NCBI GenBank assembly: GCA_012934845.2
Contig: WNNJ02001098.1
Span: forward strand, 1-64,000
Length of the DNA stretch: 64,000 bases
Direction of reading: 5' to 3'
Source of the DNA: Pomphorhynchus laevis
Taxonomy: Eukaryota > Acanthocephala > Palaeacanthocephala > Echinorhynchida > Pomphorhynchidae
Shown here: positions 11,315 to 21,195 of the stretch, piece by piece
How positions within the stretch are numbered: position 1 is the first letter of the stretch
Layout: each line of letters begins with the position of its first letter
The notes under the pieces: model-generated
Seen by the model: the letters and a program-made list of their open reading frames with translations, nothing else
Database searches by the model: none
What the model was told of the DNA's origin: nothing
Position numbers and translations under genes: made by a program

Positions 11315-11553
11315 TAAAATACGAAAACTAAAGATAGCAACAGCAGATTATTTGACGTTTCGGTTACATTTAGCTAACCTTTATCAAAGGTAATTAGCTA
11401 ATTGTAAGTTCAGATATTTAAGCTCTGAACATATTAGTCTGATATATTGGTATTGTTTAATCCGCTACTACCATGCAAAAGTTAAGGCTAGCAAGTGGGC
11501 AACCGAAACGTCAAATCCTCTGATGTTGGTATCTCTAGTTTTCGTATTTTGAA
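11315..11553. mobile_element. Foldback element F1 (~75-bp inverted arms)
   Basis: The left arm (about 11,315-11,395) reads AAATACGAAAACTAAAGATA, then TTTGACGTTTCGGTT. The right arm (about 11,470-11,553) is its imperfect reverse complement. The interior has no ORF. The shared TTGACGTTTCGGT core also appears in foldbacks F2 and F3. It is probably a non-autonomous element; the family is unknown. Confidence 0.65.
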
Positions 11554-11564
11554 ATAAAATAAAA

Positions 11565-11755
11565 TATATTGCTGAATCCTAAATGAATTCTAAACAGTGG
11601 TATCAATATTAAATATATAAATTTAATATATTACTGATACCAAAATTAATTCTAAATGGCGATATCAATATTAAATATATAAATTCAATATAGTGCTGAA
11701 TCCTCAATGAATTCTAATCGACAATATCGATATTAAATATATAAATTCAAAATAT
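11565..11755. repeat. ~65-bp AT-rich tandem repeat, 3 units
   Basis: Three units share ATATCAATATTAAATATATAAATTC-like text followed by GCTGAATCC and AATGAATTCTAA. The units differ at several positions. No coding potential. Confidence 0.7.
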
Positions 11756-11987
11756 AATTTTGCATTCTACTAAGGTTTATTTTGAATTATAATACTGAAA
11801 TGATCCCACGATTTTACAAGATTACAAGCGCTCAAATGAATATCATTAAATCGAAGTTGATTAGAGATTTATTAAAGTTAAATCTAAGTGAACTAAAGAT
11901 CGAATCAAAGTATGTATATGATTTCGAGTAGAAGACCTGTGTGCTGAAATCAGGTCGGACCAATTGTATATTAATATATCAGAGGAA

Positions 11988-12093
11988 CACTTAAATCAAA
12001 AAGAATTTTGATTTAAGTGGTGGTATTTAAAATACCACCACTTAAACAGGTGGTATTTAAGTGAATACCACCTTAAACAGGTGGTATTCACTT
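11988..12093. other. Chain of four overlapping hairpins
   Basis: There are four perfect stems. 11,988-12,001 pairs with 12,006-12,019 (14 bp). 12,012-12,028 pairs with 12,030-12,046 (17 bp, 1-nt spacer). 12,049-12,057 pairs with 12,064-12,072 (9 bp). 12,059-12,072 pairs with 12,080-12,093 (14 bp). Neighbouring stems share bases (1 with 2, 3 with 4), so they are mutually exclusive. All are built from the unit AAGTG(G)TGGTATT and its complement. Confidence 0.85.
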
Positions 12094-12430
12094 GGTGTGA
12101 GACTACACTTGTTCAAATACCATGGCCGCTAGCTACGCTATGGATGCTGTCGCAAGTGCCGGAAAGGTGGCAGGATTCGCCGAAACACGAACAATTGCAA
12201 AATATACATCCATCAATCAACGAACATATGAGTTTCAGCCTGTTGCAATTGAAACATTCAGCGCATCCGGCCCAGCAACCAAAGCCTTTATCTCACACCT
12301 GTCCGGTATGAAGAAAAAGACAACATGCTGTGCAAGGGCAGATAGCTGCATGATACAGCAAGGGAACATAGCTTGCGTTATGGAAGCGATGGGCGATAAA
12401 ACCATCGGACAATTTTTAATCGACTTGTGA
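12065..12430 (+). pseudogene. C-terminal end of RLE LINE-B
   Basis: Translation gives HLV-stop-DYTCSNTMAASYAMDA, then YEFQPVAIETFSASGPATKA, then a CMIQQGNIACVMEAMG end, then LIDL and TGA. It is the endonuclease WDxTCxDTLAASY core and the following C-terminal domain of LINE-B, with the core tryptophan codon read as TGA. From the ATG at 12,122 a 102-codon ORF remains open. The open frame is probably incidental, because this copy has lost the RT, the zinc knuckle and the upstream endonuclease half. It lies inside the 25-bp inverted repeats. Confidence 0.7.
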
Positions 12431-12806
12431 TTTTATTTTTTGTATTTTTATAACTATATTATTCCATTTATAAATGATTCGCATATATAATAAAATTATA
12501 CGATCAGTTCGACATGGATTCAACACACAGGTCTTCTACTCGAGATTATATAAATAAATTTCGTGAAACACAGTGGAAAGTAGTGTCTCTAGATGAATAT
12601 AACATTCTATATTTAACTGAAAGGCGAAAAAGAGAGAATTTTATTCAGCACAATCTAACGTTTCACAAAAGAAGTTGTTTGTGCGAGGCGTAGCATTATG
12701 CTAAATAAAATTCTCCTTTTTAAGTTTCAATAATAGTTGATTATACATACATTTCGGAAAATACGGTATCAGAATTTCAATATATGGAAGCATTCATATA
12801 CTGAGC

Positions 12807-12877
12807 AATTTCTAGCTGCACTGGATTGTGCAGCTAGAAATTGTTCTCGCCCTTACCTAGTCAGTAAGGGCGAGAAC
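12807..12877. other. Two perfect back-to-back hairpins
   Basis: The first stem is AATTTCTAGCTGCAC (12,807-12,821), loop TGGATT, complement 12,828-12,842. The second stem is GTTCTCGCCCTTAC (12,843-12,856), loop CTAGTCA, complement 12,864-12,877. Both stems (15 and 14 bp) are perfect and directly adjacent. No gene overlaps them. Confidence 0.9.
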
Positions 12878-12929
12878 CGCTGATCTAGATACATTAGGTT
12901 CTAATCTGAAAGTGCAAAATTGCATTCAA

Positions 12930-13345
12930 AATGAAACTATGGCGGTAAACAGGCTTCTGATGAATTCGGGTGTGCGGATGCGCTGCAGTATCGGACGAAA
13001 CAATACTAATATGTCGGGCTAAAATCTGACGTTGTGAGTTAAGGTGTGTGGAGTTGGAAGGAATGATACCGTACTTGGTTTCTACTGCGAAATCACCTTC
13101 TGTGATCTCGCAAAATTGATAAAATAAATAAAAGAATCCATCAAATGATCACAAGCACCGATTCGATGATCTCCTGATCACATCCGTGTTATATATATCT
13201 TGATTGAGTGGAAACAGTTAGCTATGATCAATCAAAGAATCACCAGCAGAATCCATCATCAAGAATCCATCAAATGATCACCAGCACCGATTCTATGATA
13301 TCCTGATCACATCAGTGTTACATGTATCTTGATTAAATGAAAACA
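12930..13345 (+). mobile_element. Diverged SINE copy S4 with duplicated 3' segment
   Basis: From GGCTTCTGATGAATTCGGG through GACGAAACAATACT, GTGTGTGGAGTTGGAAGG and ACTGCGAAATCACC, the order and spacing match the S1/S3 body at about 70-75% by eye. The terminal segment AAGAATCCATCAAATGATCA, then CACCGATTC, then CCTGATCACATC is present twice (about 13,130-13,215 and 13,260-13,345). This is an older copy than S1-S3. Confidence 0.6.
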
Positions 13346-13530
13346 GTTGGCTATGATCCATATATACCGGATACAGTATTGTAATCAGCGTATATTTATA
13401 TTTTTAATATACGCTAATTATATATAGTGCAAGTTAAACCGCTTTATGTGATTCATTAGAATACGGCAATATAATAGTAGAATAAACTATATATATCGCA
13501 TAAATCAAAAACTGAATAGAAATAGAATAA

Positions 13531-13722
13531 AGTAAACTAGACAATAACAAATATGCAGAAATAATTGACATTTCAGTCTAAGCCTTTTTCAATTGTAAGT
13601 ACTTATATTTTTGGAGCCAAAAACATGTCTTGATTCAAGCATATAAATACGTACAATTGAAAAAGGCTTCGACCGAAACGTTAATTATTTTTTGCATACT
13701 TGTTATTATGTGGTTTTCTTTA
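13531..13722. mobile_element. Foldback element F2 (~80-bp inverted arms)
   Basis: The left arm ends TAAGCCTTTTTCAATTGTA. The right arm begins TACAATTGAAAAAGGCTTC, then GACCGAAACGTTAATTATTT. The arms extend outward to AATAACAA[A/G]TATGC. The loop is about 35 bp. The GAAACGTTAA core matches F1 and F3. Confidence 0.7.
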
Positions 13723-13938
13723 TTTTACTATTATATATCATACAATACAATATATTTCCATTAGCGAAAAAGATAATATCGTCGGTAGTAAAAATATATA
13801 AAAGCCTACTAAACAGCATCTATACAAGCGCGTTTCTAGTAAGAGAAAAAACAAATCCTAGTAAAATGATTTTAACATAGTGATGAAAATTATTTAAACA
13901 TCTGAAGAATAATTGTACTTGATTGCATCTGTGAGCTG

Positions 13939-14293
13939 AAATTTTTCTGATTGTGGCACGATATTATCCTCACATGTATTGATCTTATTTTGATACAGCA
14001 GGACGCTACTAATCAAGTCTGGGTGGGTCTCATCAGCTGCTGACCAAGACCTACATTTCACGTTTCGACCCTTATTATCTGCTTTCTCCGTACACTCATC
14101 TTGATCAGTGTGCGTACACTGATGACGATCAGCACCAGTGTACGGTGTAACCAGATAATAAGGGTCGAAACGTGAAATGTAGGTATGGGTCAGCAGCTGA
14201 TGAAACCCACCCAGATTGATTAGTAGCGTCCTGCTGTATCAAAATAAGATCAATACATGTGAGGATAATATCGTGCCACAATCAGAAAAATTT
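13939..14293. mobile_element. Foldback element F3 (~143-bp near-perfect inverted arms)
   Basis: Arms 13,939-14,081 and 14,152-14,293 are almost exact reverse complements, from AAATTTTTCTGATTGTGGCA to CGACCCTTATTATCTG. The 70-bp centre is itself partly palindromic (CCGTACACT with AGTGTACGG). The arms contain TTCACGTTTCGACCC. No ORF is present. High arm identity suggests a recent origin or gene-conversion-like maintenance. Confidence 0.85.
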
Positions 14294-15350
14294 GAAGAAT
14301 AGTTATGATGATGTACAGATACATGAACCATGATATAAGCTTATCCGGTATTATTCAACGACTAACAACCGAACACATGCATACCTATATGATCATTATA
14401 AACGAAAATAATATTTTTACGGAAGCTTGCTTTCAACGAAATTACAAGTGTTTTTGCACTCGTACTAGTGTATAGTCGAAGAAGTATGTATTTATCAATT
14501 TAACGAAGCTACAACTATTTTATTATGTAGTAAGAGCGCAAACTCAAGTATATGAATTGAAATTGTACTTGAGATTAAAACTTTAGGTTGCATTATGTAA
14601 GTAGTTAGCATGTGTTATCTCCAATCAACTTAAATATTATTAGAAGAAAGATTTCAAAAGCGATAATGTATTACGAGACATTGTGGTGTTCAAAATAGGA
14701 TTTACAAGAATATCAAACACAGGAATCCTCCTTTTTAAAGCAATAGTTATTTGGTATGTAATTGCTTTGCATTGAAATAAATATATTTAAAACAAGAACA
14801 GGTATACTTGTTCACAGTGCTAAATGCGGACACGCATTATGTGAAGAGGAACTACCTTTTAAAAGTGATCATTAGAAACAAAATTTTAGTGTCAAACCGT
14901 AGTATAGTGACATCGAAATACCGAATGAATAATAATGATAATTTTATTATAAGAAGATATAAAATTTGTCGTCTTTTTCGCAATTACGTTGCTTTGATAA
15001 TTATCATATTTCACCTATAGTGAATAATTGTTTCTATTGCTTTGAATTTATGTTTGAACTTGTTTCTCTTCTTAAATTAAAATCCGTCGATATTTTTCTT
15101 AATTTCTTAGCTCTTCGCATGTTGTCTTTAACATTAACTGGATAGAAATAATAAGACAAACAAATAGTTTAAGATGTTTTATACTAGTTATATATATCTA
15201 TTGCATAGCAATATAAATAACATTATAGTAAATATATAATATTTAATTATTTTTAAATATTTTAATATTTTAATATTTATATTATAAAGTATGCTATAAA
15301 AATATAAAATGTTATAAATCAATTTAATATTTAAAAATTGTATTAAAAAT
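14294..15350. other. 1-kb spacer without recognised gene
   Basis: AT-rich. The ORF at 14,808-15,020 has no recognisable motif, and I do not support it as a gene. Confidence 0.45.
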
Positions 15351-15354
15351 GCAT

Positions 15355-16020
15355 TCCTCAGGTTAAGCTGTCACATGTTCAAGAGGTTATTTATCTCCAT
15401 CGTCAGGCCACACTTGGAGTACTGAATTCAGGCTTGTTTCCCTGTCACTAAGCAAGAACTATTAGACCTGTAGTCTATTCTTAGGCGCGGATCGAGGCTC
15501 TGTATTGGCTTAAGTGGTATTGACTATTATGTACGTCTAAGTCGTATTGGGATGTTGTCGGTACGTGAGAGGTTCATATCCTTGGAAATGCTATGTATAT
15601 GGCATATGTCGAATGATGTGGTAGGTTATCCCACCGATGTAATCACTAGGCGGGTAGATCAGTTGCGGGGACATAGCAGAGTCTTGTATAAATTTAGATT
15701 TGGCAGATTACCAAAAGTGTATAGACTCTCAAGGAGAGGAATTAACATGTGGAATTCGTTGCCTGAGGAAGTCGTTGCAGCCCCCAGTTTGAGAACGTTT
15801 AAATCACGATGCTACAAATGGATACATGAACAATGCCGCCATTCAACACTACCACTGGAATACCCTAATTAGCTACGTTGACTGACCGTTTGCTTTTGTT
15901 TTATTTTTTTGGACTCTGCCTGAATAGCCTTTTGGCTTTGGTATGTATTTTTTTTAATTTATTTTCTTTATTAGTAAAACATAAAATTAAAGGTAACCCT
16001 CTAATGGGCCCTATTTGTCA
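15355..16020 (+). pseudogene. CR1-like LINE, C-terminal end and 3' UTR
   Basis: Reading frame: HMFKRLFISIVRPHLEY, two in-frame stops, RLSRIGMLSVRERFISLEML, then RLSRRGINMWNSLPEEVVAA, ending at 15,872. This is the post-RT C-terminal region of jockey/CR1-type LINEs (Y..RP.LEY, then the RL..RR..NVWNSLP block). The ORF at 34,029-35,801 ends with the same blocks. The 3' UTR holds a short AGCC-TTTT-GGCT hairpin (15,926-15,937) and an A/T-rich tail. 5'-truncated and inactive. Confidence 0.75.
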
Positions 16021-16052
16021 ATTCAAAAAAAAATAATTATCTGTATGTGTAG

Positions 16053-18851
16053 TTATGCAAAAACTGGACGATGAAACGCCGATCTGGATCCTCTAATGCA
16101 CCGGGATACCATCCTTGCGAGACGGATGCCTATTCTACAACGCAGCGTTGAAATTACATCCGAATACTTAACCTCTGCTCTTTCGGCGATAGTATTCGCG
16201 ATTTTTTTCAGAAGACTTTCCGTGCCCTTACCTGCACCTCCAGAGTTCGACAACACAACAGGAATAAAAAATGCTCTTTCAATTTCGGTTATTCTTTCTA
16301 GATATTTATTTCTTTTTCGGCTTTCGTGATACTCAAAACACGCACTCGGATTCCTTGATAAATTCGACGGCGCGAGCGCATTAAAAATGCAAACATCTAT
16401 TAAAGTACGTTCCGTCTTGTCACCAAACAATCCGTTGCATGATATGTCCAATCTCGCTTCTTTATCCTTAGTAGTTGTTTGTTTCAAGAAAGTTACATTT
16501 GAAGAAACAGGCGCCAGTCGAGGTTCGATTTGTACAGATGGACATATCTCAGTAAGCGTGTATGCTAAGAAATCCCGTACCACGTCATGTCTCATAGATG
16601 GAAGTCCACCAAGTGAACACGAAAGCGAGTGCGCCAGAGAATTTACTGTACCACATTGACAATAGGACGGAGCGCTTTTTGGAAGAAAACCGTATCGCGC
16701 CGCCATAGCGTCTCGAAATTCATCGTTGCTTAGCCTTGAATTCCTTTCATGCGATGGATAAACTGAAAGCCATGATGATGCACCTTTGACTGACGAGTGT
16801 TCTATTGACCTTCTCAATAAATGATTGCAATTATCGAGAATATTATTGCGATTAATTTTACAACGGGAGATATTTTGAGCGCGGATTAGTTTAATTATCG
16901 TATCTTGTTTTCCTTTTAGTGATTCGCCGGAGTAACCTTCCAAACATGGAGCGCATAGGGAAGTAGATGATTCATATTCCGATTGAACCAATGCTGAAGG
17001 ATCACGTATACTTACGCCACCGTCCCTGTAACTGAGGCAAAGCGTTCTCCATATAAATTCATCACTTGAAAGATCGATATTAAACAGCTTAGATATCATC
17101 ATTTTTATTCTTTCAGACAGAGGACCAATCCAATCTACAGAACATGCACAAGTCCTCAGGAGATGCGACCATTTGTGCTGAATTGATCTGATAAAAGCCG
17201 TATACGCAACCTGAACATCGAGTTCACCCATATCTACCAACCGTTCAATGGAATTCGATATATCCTGCACAAATGATGATACAAACTGCTTAACGTAAGC
17301 GTATTTACCGATCGGGGAACCGAGAATTTTCACACCGTTTTCCATTATCGGAATATTGGTGTCACTGAATTCTGTTTGTAGCGATGTACTGTCATATCCG
17401 TTAGAGTAGATTTTACATTTTTCGGGATTGATGTAAAAACCATACTTCGGACCAAGCAACATTAACATTTTGAAAGCCGCCTTAACCATACTAGGCGGAC
17501 CAACCATATTACCATCATCAGCATACCATAATTGTTCAACATTGGGGCATTTTTTTATAAGCCGGTATATTAATGGTAGCGTTGCGGCACTGAAAGCAGC
17601 CATTGAAAAAACATCACCCTGTGTAAATCCTTCTGAAGACCATATGTATTCGTTTCCTGTAGCCATTCGAGTAGGATCTCTATACAAGTTTGACAATACG
17701 ACTGATAATGCTGGACAAATATAAGGCATATTACGTAAAGCCAATTTTCTATTAATGCGATTAAAAGCATTGTCCGCGTCGATGGTGAGAAGTATGTTGT
17801 TCTCATTAGAAAGATGTGTTTTCAGAGCATGAATAACACATTCAGTTCCGGCCCGATGTGATGCACAATATTGTATAGAACCACATGCGTGTTGCAGCTG
17901 AGGCTGAACAACTTTGAGTATGGCCTTCGAAATAATTCTTCTGGAGACATCCCCGATACCTATTGGACGAATGCCATGAAGTTTGCTCAGTGGAATTAGT
18001 CGGCTTGTGGTAAAAGCCTCCATCGAAGTTTTAGGTATTTTACAAGTTGACAAATGCTTTGAGAAGAGAGCCAGTGCATCCGCTAGATTTCGCGACTCAG
18101 TTCCAAACGTAGATAGCATTGCGATCCATGCCTTCGCATCAAGGCCAGATAGGCCTGCTCCACCACTCATTCTACAAGCAGCCGTGATAATTGAATCTGC
18201 GTCAATCGAGTCGAATGCTATCAGATGAGGGACTGCATCGTTTTTCAAGGGGGAAGAAAGGATGGCATCTTCGTCAAGTAATGCAGGCTCTGGATGCTTG
18301 TCGAGAAGAAGTTGCCGTACTGTTTTATCCTCAATAGCATCATCGATATCCAAAGGTATACCAACTCCAGGTTCCAAATCCAATAACCTTACGGCAGTTG
18401 TCAAACGCCCGTTAAGAACGAGCTTTCTGAATGAGCAACGCCAGTCGTCCTCGATATTATCAATTTTGTTTCTTTTGGAATTTTGATATTGCAGATAGCG
18501 GGCTTCGCCTAGTAGTGCATCATAATTACCGGTCTGCCAAGATTCCATCCTTCTCTGTATAAGTTCTTTTGTTTGCTTCATTTTTGAGTTTCGGCATCGT
18601 TGTAGCACAAGTTGAGGTAAAATAATCGCCAATTTATGAGAACAACTGTCAGATGCTGCAAATTCATAGATGCGAGCCATTTCGGAAATAAACGATTTCG
18701 ACGCTTGACACCTTGGTAGTCTTAACAAATTCGGCTTCCAGAGTGCCACTTCCGTGAATATCACATCGATGTATATATTCGATGTATTCCAATACATACC
18801 ATCGATTTGGTATGTATTGGAATAATAATGATAATAAAAAGGGCATTGCAT
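16053..18851 (-). CDS. RLE-type LINE-A reverse transcriptase/endonuclease ORF (932 aa)
   Basis: A long open frame of a non-LTR retrotransposon. RT motif A is LLTIDADNAFNRI (Asp near residue 358). Motif B is EGFTQGDVFSMAAF (~407). Motif C is WYADDGNMV (YADD ~443-446). A CCHC-type knuckle follows (C731, C733, H741, C745). A restriction-like endonuclease comes next, with R-L-D802 and LIDV (D819) and the basic YHESRKRNKY segment (~841-850). This RT, knuckle, RLE order is that of R2-superclade LINEs, which nick DNA with the RLE and prime cDNA on the target. The N-terminal CXC cysteine cluster found in the copy at 42,062-42,445 is missing. The first ~35 residues, across a small palindrome at 18,788-18,823, are probably not native, so the copy is 5'-truncated. 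The ORF otherwise has no stop. Confidence 0.85.
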   Translation of the reverse strand: MQCPFYYHYYSNTYQIDGMYWNTSNIYIDVIFTEVALWKPNLLRLPRCQASKSFISEMARIYEFAASDSCSHKLAIILPQLVLQRCRNSKMKQTKELIQRRMESWQTGNYDALLGEARYLQYQNSKRNKIDNIEDDWRCSFRKLVLNGRLTTAVRLLDLEPGVGIPLDIDDAIEDKTVRQLLLDKHPEPALLDEDAILSSPLKNDAVPHLIAFDSIDADSIITAACRMSGGAGLSGLDAKAWIAMLSTFGTESRNLADALALFSKHLSTCKIPKTSMEAFTTSRLIPLSKLHGIRPIGIGDVSRRIISKAILKVVQPQLQHACGSIQYCASHRAGTECVIHALKTHLSNENNILLTIDADNAFNRINRKLALRNMPYICPALSVVLSNLYRDPTRMATGNEYIWSSEGFTQGDVFSMAAFSAATLPLIYRLIKKCPNVEQLWYADDGNMVGPPSMVKAAFKMLMLLGPKYGFYINPEKCKIYSNGYDSTSLQTEFSDTNIPIMENGVKILGSPIGKYAYVKQFVSSFVQDISNSIERLVDMGELDVQVAYTAFIRSIQHKWSHLLRTCACSVDWIGPLSERIKMMISKLFNIDLSSDEFIWRTLCLSYRDGGVSIRDPSALVQSEYESSTSLCAPCLEGYSGESLKGKQDTIIKLIRAQNISRCKINRNNILDNCNHLLRRSIEHSSVKGASSWLSVYPSHERNSRLSNDEFRDAMAARYGFLPKSAPSYCQCGTVNSLAHSLSCSLGGLPSMRHDVVRDFLAYTLTEICPSVQIEPRLAPVSSNVTFLKQTTTKDKEARLDISCNGLFGDKTERTLIDVCIFNALAPSNLSRNPSACFEYHESRKRNKYLERITEIERAFFIPVVLSNSGGAGKGTESLLKKIANTIAERAEVKYSDVISTLRCRIGIRLARMVSRCIRGSRSAFHRPVFA
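18788..18823. other. 12-bp perfect hairpin at LINE-A 5' edge
   Basis: CCAATACATACC, spacer ATCGATTT, GGTATGTATTGG. It lies where the LINE-A similarity begins and may mark its insertion or truncation junction. Confidence 0.7.
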
Positions 18852-19104
18852 CTGTATTTTATCAATGCCGATTATTTTAGCTGACGGTTAAGAAAAGCTG
18901 GTCCTGTCGTACAATGCATTTCAAATTTATTTTTGTGAGTAGAAAGACAACTCAATTTTGTTATTTAATCGTTATAACTTATTTCGTCATTATAGCTTAG
19001 ATCAAATAAGTTGTTTAAATTAATCTAAGTCATTAAATCTAAGTTAATATAATTTAATCCAACTCACTGCTCACTCAGAATTCACAGGGTAATCGATTGG
19101 TGAT
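18852..19104. other. Spacer
   Basis: No supported feature. Confidence 0.4.
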
Positions 19105-19500
19105 AAAAAAGTAAAGTGAGTCTACATATTTTATGATATAAAATATCTTAATCTTAAGATTTTCTAATGCAGATTTATTATTAATTATAATTGAAATTTT
19201 TTATTACTCAAATTTTTACGAACCCATTAATATACAATATGTCATTCAATATAATAAAGATTGAAAGACATCAAGATAAACTATAATATTATCAGGTTCA
19301 GTCCTATCGCCTAACCCAACATAAAATCAGGGCCTAATGAATTACGCCAATGCTATATTTCCTCTGATGATATGCAGTAATAATCTAGAGTAATATTTTA
19401 TTCTAACACAGAGGATATTGTTTACTATTCTTCTATAAAAGTGTTGCACTTAATGATAAAAATTTATTTTTGATATTTAAATGATTTGTATATTAACTTT
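19105..19500 (-). mobile_element. Old Penelope-like 3' end
   Basis: On the minus strand: CAGAGGAAATATAGC, then GGCCCTGATTTTATGTTGGG, then GATAGGACTGAACCTGATA, then the AT-rich tail ending near GTAGACTCACTTTAC. These are diverged versions of the PLE 3'-module blocks in the same order. No coding part. Confidence 0.5.
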
Positions 19501-20150
19501 TTGGTTTGGTTTTATTTTTATAAAATTAAAAATAAAAATCAATAAAATTAATTTATTTAATTTTTCATAAAAATTAAATCAATTTTATTTAAAAAATCTT
19601 TAAGTTGTGTTGACTTTATTGATTTTTTCATTATATGAATACTTTCAACGTGATTTTCTAATTTCTAATTTCAAAATTGGAAGGCAAGACAAATAATTTT
19701 GCATAAAACTATTTAATTTTAAAATTAGTTTGTGAATATTTGAATAGAATATTGCACCCAAAATAGGGTGCAATATCTTATTGCATGGCTACGTAATAAT
19801 ACTGGAATGGTAAAATAGTGTCAATAGCACAAAGTTCACTTGACCAATTGTTCATTTGTGCATTTCTTCGGAGAGAATGTCCATATTGTATTGTATCTTA
19901 AATGTGAATATTCTTATAATCTCAACCCACTTATTTACTGCAAAGGCGTATGCCGACATAATGCTTTTTTTAAATCATCAAAACAGATAATCGGATTAAG
20001 GAAATAACTTGAAGATTGGTAAAAACATAACTAAGCGGTAAATTAATTTGTAAATAATTAGTTTACAAAATACTACGTGTAAAGTCGCGTCGGCTGTTCA
20101 AATTATTTTTTTGAATTAGAACGTTTTGATTTGTTTAATTATAAAAATTG
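19501..20150. other. AT-rich spacer
   Basis: No recognised gene or repeat. Confidence 0.4.
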
Positions 20151-20382
20151 TACATCCAGTGACCTGCTGAGGAAACACGGACCAGGTCAAGGGTGTCCTT
20201 GTTTGGGACAGATGCCACTGCTTTTCATCTATTCGGAATCGGAGGGCGAAATCAAAATGATCGGAAGGCTTAAATTCTTCGAAAAGTAGCGGAAAAGATT
20301 GAGGACGGTGACTTTAAGGCGGTGCTACGGGCATTGTGTTTAGAAGTACCTATTTTGCCCTGCAACACAGTTACAGGCAGCT

Positions 20383-20580
20383 GCATCAAACACTGTGCTT
20401 CCACTCACAATATCCTTCATTATCAAAGATGGACATTGCTACCCCGGTGCATCAAACACGGTGCTTCCTCTCACAAGACCATCCATTATCAAAAATGGAC
20501 ATTGCTATACCGGTGCATCAAACACTGTGTTTCCACTCATAAGATCTTCCATTATTAAAGATAAACGTTGCTATACCGCC
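20383..20580. repeat. 66-bp minisatellite, 3 units
   Basis: Units start at 20,383, 20,449 and 20,515, each opening GCATCAAACAC and ending GCTATACC or GCTACCCC. The period is 22 codons, and all three forward frames stay open through it. It lies inside the LINE-B N-terminal coding region. Confidence 0.9.
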
Positions 20581-20984
20581 AGCAGGGTCGATTGATTCGC
20601 TTCGCGCAATTTTACGGTCTTTCCACGTTCTTCTGTAGAGGATTGATTGATTGATCCCTCCCATCTAAGGGATCTCATAGCTTATTCATCTGGAATCACA
20701 GCAGATCACCTCACAAAATCACTACTAGGCCTGGTGTCGTTGATTCTGTTCGGCAGGGTATCTGATAGTGAAGCTCTGATAGTGTGTGGTGCCAGGATGC
20801 TCACTTTTAGGTAGAAGGACAGGGAGTTCAGTCAATCGCAGTCAGTTTTCCATCGATGCATAGCTGCCAAGTTTGCTTGCCGTTTCACCTCAGAGCTGCT
20901 CGTAGATAAACTCCTGCCCGTTCAGATGAGAGTTGGCGTTCCAAGTGGCATCGAAGCTGCTATCCACGCTGCGCGGACGTTTTT

Positions 20985-21195
20985 GAACTACGCTCCTTCC
21001 TGGTGGCTGCTCCTCTATCGTGGAATCATCTGCCCATTCATATACGCCAATCAACTTCCCTCCCGTGCTTCAAACGACAAATCCGATCCCATTTAAACAA
21101 TTTATCTGCTTGACTTTTTCATTTTTGTTTGTGGACTTGTAAGCGTGCAGCTGGCATGCATTTGCCACATTAAATAAATTTGTATTATTATTTGC
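20985..21195 (+). mobile_element. L2-like LINE 3' tail inside LINE-B
   Basis: Frame LRSFLVAAPLSWNHLPIHI, then SLPCFKRQIRSHL, then TGA, followed by the family 3' hairpin (AAGCGTGCAGCTGGCATGCA) and a TTATTATT tail. It sits between the LINE-B segments HAARTFL and AYALLKLGIQNAF, which are contiguous in related RTs, so this is a nested 5'-truncated insertion. Confidence 0.7.

Larger units (their letters stand above)
11924..12543. repeat. 25-bp inverted repeats flanking a LINE-B fragment
   Basis: TCGAGTAGAAGACCTGTGTG plus CTGAA at 11,924-11,948 is the reverse complement, with one mismatch, of 12,519-12,543. Between them lie a chain of hairpins (11,988-12,093) and the end of a LINE-B coding region (12,070-12,430). 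I see no transposase and no obvious target-site duplication outside the repeats. They could be the ends of a small composite or captured element. Confidence 0.6.

Noticed and set aside
12122-12430. Independent 102-aa host gene
   Set aside because: Its sequence is the C-terminal domain of LINE-B and the upstream endonuclease core is disrupted.
13692-13880. Small membrane protein ORF
   Set aside because: Overlaps the right arm of foldback F2 and AT-rich sequence; no supporting motif.
20322-20595. Cys/His-rich 66-78 aa ORFs as a possible repeat protein
   Set aside because: They read a 66-bp minisatellite, open in all three frames by periodicity.
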